Origin: Proteobacteria bacterium TMED61
GTDB lineage: Bacteria; Pseudomonadota; Gammaproteobacteria; Arenicellales; UBA868
Assembly (NCBI GenBank): GCA_002171735.1
Contig: NHDO01000008.1
Location: 1 to 35,195, forward strand
Direction: 5' to 3'
DNA length: 35,195 nucleotides
In this document: positions 1 through 7,609 of the stretch, piece by piece
How the letters are laid out: each line of letters opens with the position of its first letter
Position numbering within the stretch: position 1 is the first letter of the stretch
Notes under the pieces: generated by a model
Seen by the model: the letters and a program-made list of their open reading frames with translations, nothing else
Told to the model about the DNA's origin: nothing
Database searches by the model: none
Made by a program: the position numbers and the translations under genes

Positions 1-343
1 CACCCTGAAGCATAAAGATTCCCGGCAGGCTTTTCAGTCCGAAGCCCCTGCCCCAACTCGAGCGGATCTCGGTATAGCGCCTGTCTTCACCGCCACGGGC
101 GATCCGTGATTTCACCATAACCGACAGTCGAAGGGCGGCTACCGTGATCCCGGCGAGTGTTACCCAGGCAATGGGCGAAGGCGGCGAGGCACTGAGAAGG
201 TATATGGCGCCACTGCCGACACTCATCCATGGCCAGAAAACATCGGCAACACTGGCATCCTGCTTCGCAAGACTGATGGCCCAAGCCAGCAGCGACAACA
301 GTGCGCACCAGAGGGCAGCCTGTATGAAGGGGTTGCTTAACAT
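1..343 (-). CDS. DUF1295 / steroid 5-alpha-reductase-like membrane protein, N-terminal part only (cut by left window edge)
   Basis: Manual reverse-complement translation from ATG at 343: MLSNPFIQAALWCALLSLLAWAISLAKQDASVADVFWPWMSVGSGAIYLL...VKSRIARGGEDRRYTEIRSSWGRGFGLKSLPGIFMLQG, open to position 1. The DVFWP and RGGEDRRYTEIR segments are typical of DUF1295. Not in the supplied ORF track because it is truncated. Confidence 0.8.
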   Translation of the reverse strand, partial: MLSNPFIQAALWCALLSLLAWAISLAKQDASVADVFWPWMSVGSGAIYLLSASPPSPIAWVTLAGITVAALRLSVMVKSRIARGGEDRRYTEIRSSWGRGFGLKSLPGIFMLQG

Positions 344-461
344 TTCTTTCGCGTATGGTCTTTAAACTCGTAGTTTCTCATCTCCACTGTGAATGCTCCA
401 TGCTGTGGTAGTTTGGGAGAAGTTAGCGAAGCGAGATTGAAACTACAGAATTTGGATAACA

Positions 462-1901
462 GTGCCCTTGAAACATCCCATTATTATTTGGCTACGCCAG
501 GATCAACGACTTAGCGACCACCCAGCCCTCGCGGCTGCCGAGGCAAGCAAAAGAAAGGTGATCCCCTGTTATGTGCTGGACACCCGCGATACGCGTCCGT
601 GGCGACCAGGCGGTGCGAGCCGCTGGTGGCTCTACCATAGCCTGTCAGAAATCGGTCAGCGCATCCGCGAACAGGGTGGGGACCTGTTGCTCAAGCACGG
701 TGATCCGGTCAGCATCATCACAGAGCTTGCCCTTGAAGTCGGGGCGAGTGCTGTTTACTGGAGCCGTGCTGTCGAGCCTCACTGCCGCCGCGATGAGACG
801 GCCCTGGCATCTACTCTTGAGGCGCATGGGATTGGCTCAGAAGGTTTTGCGGGCAATTTACTCTTTGCGCCTGAGATGATCCAAAATCGCAGCGGCGCGC
901 CCTTTCGTGTCTTTACGCCATTCTGGAAACACTGTCTGGCCAACGGTTCCAAAATGCGCGCGCCCACCGGCCCAGTATCGCCCGAGTTCTCGACTGACCT
1001 TCCGGACGGCGATGTCCTTGATGACTGGGGTCTACTGCCGACCCATTCCAACTGGGCGGCAGGACTGAAGGAAACCTGGCAACCCGGAGAGGCCGCCGGG
1101 CAGGCTCTGCTCCACAAATTTGTGGAGAAAGCGCCTCGTTACAACACCCATCGCAACTTCCCCGCTGAAGATGCGACCTCGCGACTGTCGCCCTATCTGC
1201 ATTTTGGCAACATCAGCGCAGCGCAGGCCTACGCAGCTTTCTCTGCTTCGGGACGCGAACCCGATCAAGGGGTGGCGGCTTTCCAGCGGGAAGTCGGCTG
1301 GCGCGAATTCAGCGCGCACCTGCTGGTGCATTTTCCCAGCCTGCCTGAGAAACCCTTCCGTCCTGAATTTGCAGACTTCCCATGGCGGGATGCGCCACAA
1401 CTCTTGAAAGCCTGGCAGACTGGCCAGACCGGATTTCCTATCGTAGATGCTGGGATGCGTCAGCTTTGGCACACCGGCTGGATGCATAACCGGGTACGCA
1501 TGGTCGCCGCCTCGGTACTCGTCAAACACCTGCTGGTTCACTGGCATCATGGCGAAACCTGGTTCTGGGATACCCTGGTGGACGCTGATCTTGGCAACAA
1601 TGCAGCAGGGTGGCAGTGGGTAGCGGGTTGCGGCGCAGACGCCGCGCCCTATTTCAGAATCTTCAACCCGATCCTGCAGGGACAGAAGTTTGATGCGCAA
1701 GGCGGATACGTCCGCCAATGGGTGCCAGAACTTGCGAAACTACCCGACCGTTACCTTCATGCGCCCTGGCTTGCACCCGTGGAGGTGCTGACCGACGCCG
1801 GCATCAAACTCGGCGATAACTATCCGAAGCCGTTGGTTGAACCCGATGTTGGCCGCAAGCAGGCCCTTGCTGCACTAGCAACACTGAAGTCGCGCGCTTG
1901 A
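462..1901 (+). CDS. phrB: Deoxyribodipyrimidine photolyase (cryptochrome/photolyase family)
   Basis: 479 aa, GTG start; IIWLRQDQRLSDHPAL N-terminus, WREFSAHLLVHFP, GFPIVDAGMRQLWHTGWMHNRVRM and DTLVDADLGNNAAGWQWVAGCGADAAPYFRIFNP FAD-binding signatures. Confidence 0.95.
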   Translation: MPLKHPIIIWLRQDQRLSDHPALAAAEASKRKVIPCYVLDTRDTRPWRPGGASRWWLYHSLSEIGQRIREQGGDLLLKHGDPVSIITELALEVGASAVYWSRAVEPHCRRDETALASTLEAHGIGSEGFAGNLLFAPEMIQNRSGAPFRVFTPFWKHCLANGSKMRAPTGPVSPEFSTDLPDGDVLDDWGLLPTHSNWAAGLKETWQPGEAAGQALLHKFVEKAPRYNTHRNFPAEDATSRLSPYLHFGNISAAQAYAAFSASGREPDQGVAAFQREVGWREFSAHLLVHFPSLPEKPFRPEFADFPWRDAPQLLKAWQTGQTGFPIVDAGMRQLWHTGWMHNRVRMVAASVLVKHLLVHWHHGETWFWDTLVDADLGNNAAGWQWVAGCGADAAPYFRIFNPILQGQKFDAQGGYVRQWVPELAKLPDRYLHAPWLAPVEVLTDAGIKLGDNYPKPLVEPDVGRKQALAALATLKSRA

Positions 1902-1905
1902 TGAT

Positions 1906-2154
1906 TTATTGTGGTGCCAACCACTCCACGAGGTAGTACACCTCCTGCCCTTCAGAAGACTTCGAGGGACCAAGCACTCTGGCGGGAAAAAGACGCTGTG
2001 CGGGTCGGCCCCGGACACGCGCCTCCTCTTCCGATTCCACGAGCCGCACACAGTTCGCGGGATAGCGCTGACGGTTGCGCCCCGGCATATAAATTACGGC
2101 CCAGTGTTCCTGCGAGACATCTGTCTCGGGATCGGGTGGGATAAAACCCTGCAT
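1906..2154 (-). CDS. Small conserved-looking hypothetical protein
   Basis: 82 aa ORF 50 bp downstream of the NYN gene on the same strand; stop lies 4 bp from the convergent photolyase stop. No family recognised. Confidence 0.5.
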   Translation of the reverse strand: MQGFIPPDPETDVSQEHWAVIYMPGRNRQRYPANCVRLVESEEEARVRGRPAQRLFPARVLGPSKSSEGQEVYYLVEWLAPQ

Positions 2155-2204
2155 CTTTTTTTCAAGCCTGGTCCGGCAAGTTCGCGATCGACCGCAACGC
2201 GAGT

Positions 2205-3014
2205 TTATCTCTCTGAGGATGTACCCGTTACGATGTAACCCCCGGACTTTTCATCGTGCTGCAATGCCAAGAGTCCCCGGCTGGCGGCTTCTTCGAGTAG
2301 CGCTCCAAACGAGGGGAACCCATGATAGCGCTCACTGAACCCCGGCTGGCGGCGTTTCAATGTCTGCTTGATCATCGAGCCCCAAACCTGCGTGCCATCA
2401 CCGCGCTCTTCGAAAATATCATCCAGCGTCGCCATCACCATATCAATCGCGTCCTGACGGCGCTTTTCATCCTCGCTCATTGCCGACTTTTTCTTCTTGC
2501 TTGGCGCCTTGGCCTTTTTTTTGCGCGTGGGGCCGACACGTCCGGCAAGATCATCGTAGAAGATAAATTCATCGCAATTGGATGTCAGGAGATCAGATGT
2601 GGAACTCTTGACACCGACTCCCACCACATATTTGTTGTTTTCCCGAAGCTTGCTGACCAGGGGTGAAAAATCCGAGTCGCCACTCAGAATTACGAAGGTG
2701 TTCACGTGAGACTTGGTGTAACAAAGATCCAAAGCGTCAACGACCATACGGATGTCCGCGGAGTTCTTGCCTGACTGGCGGACATGGGGGATTTCAATCA
2801 ATTCGAACGCCGCTTCATGCATCGAGGCCTTGAAGCTCTGGTAACGATCCCAGTCTGAATAAGCTTTTTTGACCACGATATTGCCCTTCAGCAGTAACCT
2901 TTCCAGCACCAGTTTCATGTTGAAGGGTTTATCACTGAAATCACGCACGCCAAGCGCGATGTTCTCAAAGTCACAGAAGATCGCTATGTTCTGTGGGGAG
3001 TTATCGTTACTCAT
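2205..3014 (-). CDS. NYN-domain (LabA/DUF88-type) putative RNase with C-terminal LOTUS/OST-HTH domain
   Basis: IAIFCDFENIALGVRD, SADIRMVVDALDL and VILSGDSDFSPLVSKLRE NYN acidic motifs; Lys-rich linker (TRKKKAKAPSKKKKSAM); C-terminal winged-helix-like WGSMIKQTLKRRQPGFSERYHGFPSFGALLEEAASRGLL. Confidence 0.85.
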   Translation of the reverse strand: MSNDNSPQNIAIFCDFENIALGVRDFSDKPFNMKLVLERLLLKGNIVVKKAYSDWDRYQSFKASMHEAAFELIEIPHVRQSGKNSADIRMVVDALDLCYTKSHVNTFVILSGDSDFSPLVSKLRENNKYVVGVGVKSSTSDLLTSNCDEFIFYDDLAGRVGPTRKKKAKAPSKKKKSAMSEDEKRRQDAIDMVMATLDDIFEERGDGTQVWGSMIKQTLKRRQPGFSERYHGFPSFGALLEEAASRGLLALQHDEKSGGYIVTGTSSER

Positions 3015-3125
3015 ACGGCGGGTTCCAAAATAGTGGTTGGGGAGAGATGCTGAGAAAGCGCACTTCCGTGCGACAGTGAAGTCTAACCGTACCTCCAGAC
3101 TGGGGCTATGCTAACTGAAAAACCG

Positions 3126-3839
3126 CTAGGAACCGTGATCAATACGGCGAATCTGGAAACGAAGCTGTTTGTTTTTCAGAAACGATCCCAGTTCGGGGGT
3201 TGCCGCCAGGTGGGCACGCAGATCCGCGCTTTGCGCTGCAAATGGCAGCAATGTGGCGATCACATTTTCTGTTGCGGGGCTTCTCAAGCCAAAGCCACTT
3301 TTAAAACCGTTTGGGGTCTTCAGGCAATCCACCAGCGCCGAACATCTGAGTTCCGCGTAATCTGCAAAGTTGATGCTCAGGATACCGTTTGGATCCAGAC
3401 AGTGCTTTAGTTGGCGCAGCCATCTATGATCACAGCGCACTGCGCGTCTTGGAATTCCCGCGCTCCCAATAAAAAGATCGTCGATCACGAGATCAAATCG
3501 TGGGCCTCGGTAGCGCGCAACAAACTCGACGGCATCCTGACAATGGATCTGGGTTCTGGCCTTATCGACGCCGAAATGGGTTCCGGCCACTTCGATATGG
3601 ATCGGGTCCTGTTCGATGGCAGTGAACCGGGCACTTGGAAACAATGCCTGCAGTTGCAGCACGACGGTGCCCGCGCCAAGACCCAATAGGAGTACCCGCG
3701 AAGGTTCAGGACGAGCATCAAAATAAAGTCCCAGCCACAAAAGATCCCAAATGCTCCCTGTGACCACCCGTCGGGGACTAAACTGACTATGAAGAACACC
3801 GTCGGTATATAAACGCAGACTTGATCCGGCACCACGCAC
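3126..3839 (-). CDS. Spermidine synthase-like SAM-dependent methyltransferase fold protein
   Basis: RVLLLGLGAGTVVLQLQALFPSARFTAIEQDPIHIEVAGTHFGV SAM/dcSAM motif I-II; FDLVIDDLF. Reading frame is open upstream of 3839 to about 3926, so the start is uncertain. Confidence 0.75.
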   Translation of the reverse strand: MRGAGSSLRLYTDGVLHSQFSPRRVVTGSIWDLLWLGLYFDARPEPSRVLLLGLGAGTVVLQLQALFPSARFTAIEQDPIHIEVAGTHFGVDKARTQIHCQDAVEFVARYRGPRFDLVIDDLFIGSAGIPRRAVRCDHRWLRQLKHCLDPNGILSINFADYAELRCSALVDCLKTPNGFKSGFGLRSPATENVIATLLPFAAQSADLRAHLAATPELGSFLKNKQLRFQIRRIDHGS

Positions 3840-3968
3840 CTCATAGTACCTGCCCGCGTGTCGGCGGGACCAGAGGACGGCTATGACCTGGCTCCCGCTT
3901 TCGCAATTGTCATTTTTCTTTGACTCTTATTCTCTTGTGGGGACATCCTAGTAGTCACGATCCTGTAA

Positions 3969-3989
3969 CAGAATCTGCCTAAGATTCTG
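3969..3989. promoter_or_regulatory. Perfect inverted repeat CAGAATCT-gccta-AGATTCTG upstream of a small ORF
   Basis: 8-bp arms, 5-nt centre, 33 bp before ATG 4022; followed by a second palindrome TCGGTACCGA at 3995-4004. Confidence 0.4.
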
Positions 3990-4021
3990 GCCAATCGGTA
4001 CCGAAAAGCAATGCCAACAAC

Positions 4022-4237
4022 ATGACCCAGACACCTTGCATCGCCCAGGATAACGACAAGCCCTGTTACGGACGGCTGCTTTCGGAGATCGGGATTCTAG
4101 AAACCCGGCTGGCAGAGATGGGGTTTGACGGAGACAGCGCCTACGAGAAACGCCTCATCAATCAATATCACGATCTGATTCATGAGCGGCGAATAGCACT
4201 GGCAGAGTTTAAACGCAGGCGACTCGCCAGCCTTTGA
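4022..4237 (+). CDS. Small hypothetical protein, predicted helical
   Basis: 71 aa ATG ORF with charged helical composition (LLSEIGILETRLAEMGFDGDSAYEKRLINQYHDLIHERRIALAEFKRRRL); preceded by promoter-like region with inverted repeats. Confidence 0.5.
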   Translation: MTQTPCIAQDNDKPCYGRLLSEIGILETRLAEMGFDGDSAYEKRLINQYHDLIHERRIALAEFKRRRLASL

Positions 4238-4261
4238 CCCGCCAGCACTACCGAGAACGCT

Positions 4262-4492
4262 GTGTTAAGTTTCATATACCAGGTTTGGCGGGGCTACCAG
4301 CAGACCCACCACTTCAGGCCAAATGTTCTTTATATCAGTGACACGCATCTCGCTGTGCTGCGGGCTGAATTGGATACACACCCTAACCCGGACAAACTCC
4401 GCCGCTACTTAGGTATGGAGGTTATCGTGCGTAGCCGCCTGTTACATCCTAAAGTCTGCTGGCTTCAGTCAGCCGCCCGCAAGGCTAGCTGA
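4262..4492 (+). CDS. Small hypothetical protein
   Basis: 76 aa GTG-start ORF 24 bp downstream of the 4022 ORF; no family recognised. Confidence 0.4.
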   Translation: MLSFIYQVWRGYQQTHHFRPNVLYISDTHLAVLRAELDTHPNPDKLRRYLGMEVIVRSRLLHPKVCWLQSAARKAS

Positions 4493-4509
4493 AGAGCGTC
4501 CCGACCAGC

Positions 4510-5424
4510 TCAGTTACAGAGCACGTCGAGCGTGTGGTCTGCGACAACGTTGTTGAAGGAATAAGTGCAGCCGAATTGATTACAGGCTTCAACCCCGCCG
4601 TCCACCTCAAGAAACTGGACCACGCCTGAATTGACCGTGATATCAAAGTCCTGATTCGCACCCTCGTTAACCGTCACCGGACCTGAGGGTGAAACCGTAC
4701 AGTCTCCCCCCAATAGTGTTGCCGTAATCGTGTAGGTAGCTGCCGGTGCTGGATCGGGTGCCGGTGCTAAATCGGGTGCCGGTGCTGGATCCTCAGAGAA
4801 CACAATACTTACATTCTGATCCGAGGTAAGTTCGGGCAGTCGATACCACTGGTTGGCCCTGCGCGTTATCTTGGTGCCGTTGACCAAAACGCTGACGAGG
4901 CTGTAGTTCGATTGGGTCACCACGGTGAAATCAAGACTGTTGTAGGCTTTGAGATTAAACCGGTGGGCAAGATCGGTGCGTTCTGCTGGATCATCCGTAA
5001 TAACTTTGATGCTGCCGCCGGTCGATACTGAAAACGAGATATCAAAGCATCCCGCGTAGATGACCACTTCCCCTAGATCTTGGGTCATCTCATTCACCGC
5101 GGGCTCCTGCCGATAGGTTTTTCCGGGACGATTACCACTGGCGCACTTGCCGTTATCCACCACGGTGATCTTGCCCGCAAACCCCCATGCACGAAGCACC
5201 GAGGTTGCCTGGCTGGGAGTTAGATCCTTAAGCTCGGGTGTGGGGGACTCGGGCGACGACACCTTGGTGACGCCCAGCTGCTCGGCACCGCTTGAGCTCG
5301 ATGGTCCACTGTCAGAGCAGGACCCTAGACAGATCAGAACCAGTCCCGCCATTGCCGAACGGCGCAAAATGCCGAGCGGGCAGACGGTATCGAAAAAGAA
5401 CTTAGGATTCGCAGCAAACATCAT
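4510..5424 (-). CDS. Secreted lipoprotein with Pro-Ala-Asp linker and C-terminal bacterial-repeat-like domain
   Basis: Signal with lipobox (MAGLVLICLGSC|SDSG); APAPDLAPAPDPAPA linker; YTITATLLGGDCTVSPSGPVTVNEGANQDFDITVNSG C-terminus. True start is probably the internal Met before AGLVLICLGSC. Confidence 0.75.
   Translation of the reverse strand: MMFAANPKFFFDTVCPLGILRRSAMAGLVLICLGSCSDSGPSSSSGAEQLGVTKVSSPESPTPELKDLTPSQATSVLRAWGFAGKITVVDNGKCASGNRPGKTYRQEPAVNEMTQDLGEVVIYAGCFDISFSVSTGGSIKVITDDPAERTDLAHRFNLKAYNSLDFTVVTQSNYSLVSVLVNGTKITRRANQWYRLPELTSDQNVSIVFSEDPAPAPDLAPAPDPAPAATYTITATLLGGDCTVSPSGPVTVNEGANQDFDITVNSGVVQFLEVDGGVEACNQFGCTYSFNNVVADHTLDVLCN
4742..4791. repeat. 18-bp tandem repeat (about 2.8 units) inside the lipoprotein gene
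   Basis: GCCGGTGCTGGATCGGGT / GCCGGTGCTAAATCGGGT / GCCGGTGCTGGATC, read directly; encodes the PAPD linker. Confidence 0.9.
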
Positions 5425-5554
5425 TAGGGAGGCCCCTGCTTACCCGCAGGAAAAAATAGTCTATTACTATTTATGTAATTTCCCTAATTATTTTCTAGTT
5501 AATTGTTTTATATGACTTTTAATTTTTATCAATTGCTGAGATTCCAGTGGGATG

Positions 5555-5797
5555 CTAAGACAAAACATGCTCTTTCAACGCTTCAAGATCGAGAAAATAT
5601 CGGCAGATCTCGTCACTGCCGGCGAGCAGCAAGGGCACTTTATCGCTATAGGCTGACGTCCAGTCCGGGTGGGCATCAACGTCGCGCAGGTCGATCTCAA
5701 AACGATAATCACGCTGCAGTTCCTGCAACTGATAATGCATATCTTCACAAAGGTGGCAGTCTTTGCGCGTATAAAGAGTTAGCGTGACGGTCGGCAT
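5555..5797 (-). CDS. Glutaredoxin-like (DUF836 / thioredoxin-fold) protein
   Basis: MPTVTLTLYTRKDCHLCEDMHYQLQELQRDYRFEIDLRDVDAHPDWTSAYSDKVPLLLAGSDEICRYFLD: CHLC motif and cis-Pro KVPLL. The longer ORF start in the track (5938) would overlap the LysE gene. Confidence 0.85.
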   Translation of the reverse strand: MPTVTLTLYTRKDCHLCEDMHYQLQELQRDYRFEIDLRDVDAHPDWTSAYSDKVPLLLAGSDEICRYFLDLEALKEHVLS

Positions 5798-5871
5798 ACT
5801 GTAAGAAAAACCCATGGCGGCCTTCGGGCGAAGCAGATATTCTAGGTCCTTGTCCCCCGGGGTAATTCTTA

Positions 5872-6480
5872 ATGCCGCTGTCGCTCTGGCTCTCCATGTC
5901 GCTGATCTGTATTTTCGGAGCGATGTCGCCCGGTCCAAGTCTTGCAGTAGTAGTCCAGAACACGCTTTCGGGCGGGCGGCTCCAGGGCGTCATTACCGGA
6001 ATTGCTCACGGCTTCGGGATTGTCATCTGGGCCGGCCTCACCGCCGGGGGCATCGGCCTGTTGATTACCCAGCAACCCGCCCTCTTTAACGGAATGCGCT
6101 ACGCCGGCGCAGCCATACTGGTTTATCTCGGTATCCGCAGCCTGCGCAGTACGGCAGGGGCAGCCGAAACCCTGCAGAGCGCCAACAACAATCCAAGCGC
6201 CTCAGCCGCACGGGACGGATTTCTGATTGCCATCCTCAATCCCAAGATCGCGCTTTTTTTCCTGGCACTCTTCAGCCAATTTGTCCGCCCGGAAGCTGGG
6301 ATCGGGGAAAAGGTCATCATGGCTCTAACCGCGGGGGGGATCGATGCCTTGTGGTACATCATCGTCGCTTTGTTGCTGTCCCACTCCGCCATTCTCGACC
6401 GCCTTCGGGCCCGGGCGCGCTTTCTTGATCGCCTGTTCGGGCTGATCCTGATCGGGCTCGCCATCCGGGTCGCACTTTAG
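5872..6480 (+). CDS. LysE/RhtB-family amino-acid exporter
   Basis: 202 aa, GAMSPGPSLAVVVQNTLSGGRLQGVITGIAHGFGIVIWAGLTAGGIGLL and NPKIALFFLALFSQFV family signatures. Confidence 0.9.
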   Translation: MPLSLWLSMSLICIFGAMSPGPSLAVVVQNTLSGGRLQGVITGIAHGFGIVIWAGLTAGGIGLLITQQPALFNGMRYAGAAILVYLGIRSLRSTAGAAETLQSANNNPSASAARDGFLIAILNPKIALFFLALFSQFVRPEAGIGEKVIMALTAGGIDALWYIIVALLLSHSAILDRLRARARFLDRLFGLILIGLAIRVAL

Positions 6481-6695
6481 TCAAAATTTTTGCCTCCGTT
6501 GACATGTTGCGGTGCCGCAGGTTCTACAAAACGAATCGATTCTTTTAAGAATTTTATTATTTTTTAAAAGTATTTGTATGATTATCTCGGGAGGACCTTA
6601 GTTGACAATTCCTATGATGCGATGCAACATAATGGATTGAAATGACGCGTGGGCGTGCATCTGGCTTGTCGCGCCAACGGTCCCCGGAGGCCTGC

Positions 6696-7517
6696 ATGCA
6701 GATTCAAGATAAAGTCGGAATTGTCACAGGCGCCGCGAGCGGCATTGGCCGCGCTACAACTCTGGAGCTTATCAACCAGGGGGTCAAAGGCATTGCCCTG
6801 GTCGACCTCAGCGAAACCGCGGTAGTTGAACTTGCCCAGCAGATCAACGAGTCGGCGGGCCGGGAACTGGCCCTCGCATTTGCTGGTGACGTGACGGATG
6901 CCGAGTTTCGTGCGCGGGTGTTCGACGAAACCTCTCATCATCATGGCATTGTCCAGATCATGATCCCATCGGCAGGCATTTTCAGGGACAGGCTTGCTGT
7001 AAAAATCGAGCGCGATACCGGCGAAGCCAACATTTATCCTGCTGATGTTTTTCGCCAGGTGCTTGAGGTCAATCTGATCCACCCGGTCTACTGGGCGATG
7101 GAAACGATCGCACGCATTGCAGTGGATCGGAACCGCCAGAATCTTAAGAAATGGCATCCCGACGAAAAAGTACAAGGCACGATTATTTTCATTGGCTCGG
7201 TCTCTTCTCAGGGTAACCGTGGGCAGGTCTCGTACGCGAGCACCAAGGCCGGCCTGGCAGGCGCCGTCTCCACACTGATGAAAGAAGCAATGTTTCATGG
7301 TGTGCGCACCGGGGTTATCCATCCAGGATTTGTGGATACGCCGCTGCTGCAGGGGATGCCCGAGGGCTATGTTGAACAACAAATTCTTCCCGATACTCAA
7401 CTGGGACGCCTGATCCGTCCCGAAGAAATCGCCGATGCGATCTGCTTCATGATCCGCAACTCTGCCGTCAGCGGCCAGCTCTGGGCGGACGCTGGCTGGC
7501 ATCCGGCGGCTGCCTAA
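6696..7517 (+). CDS. Short-chain dehydrogenase/reductase (SDR)
   Basis: GIVTGAASGIGRATTLELINQG nucleotide-binding motif, GSVSSQGNRGQVSYASTKAGLAG catalytic YxxxK. Start chosen at ATG 6696 (MQIQDKVGIVTG) rather than 6642. Confidence 0.9.
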   Translation: MQIQDKVGIVTGAASGIGRATTLELINQGVKGIALVDLSETAVVELAQQINESAGRELALAFAGDVTDAEFRARVFDETSHHHGIVQIMIPSAGIFRDRLAVKIERDTGEANIYPADVFRQVLEVNLIHPVYWAMETIARIAVDRNRQNLKKWHPDEKVQGTIIFIGSVSSQGNRGQVSYASTKAGLAGAVSTLMKEAMFHGVRTGVIHPGFVDTPLLQGMPEGYVEQQILPDTQLGRLIRPEEIADAICFMIRNSAVSGQLWADAGWHPAAA

Positions 7518-7609
7518 AACGCGCTTGAGCCCCAAGGGCCAGGGTCTTATGATCTGACCCTGACCCAAAGCTGTGACCGGTCGTTTAGGCCGTCACCATC
7601 GATGCGCCT

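Noticed and set aside
87-308. 73-aa ORFs at 87-308 (-) and 144-365 (+)
   Set aside because: They overlap the better supported DUF1295 reading frame at 1-343 and have no protein-family character.
622-629. E. coli Chi octamer GCTGGTGG (also at 9294-9301 and 10005-10012)
   Set aside because: A few hits are expected by chance in about 35 kb of GC-rich coding sequence, and Chi identity in this organism is unknown.
1032-1718. 228-aa antisense ORF inside the photolyase gene
   Set aside because: Shadow ORF on the opposite strand of a clear photolyase; no recognisable motifs.
6612-7568. 318-aa antisense ORF opposite the SDR gene
   Set aside because: Long only because of GC-biased codon usage; the sense strand encodes clear SDR motifs.
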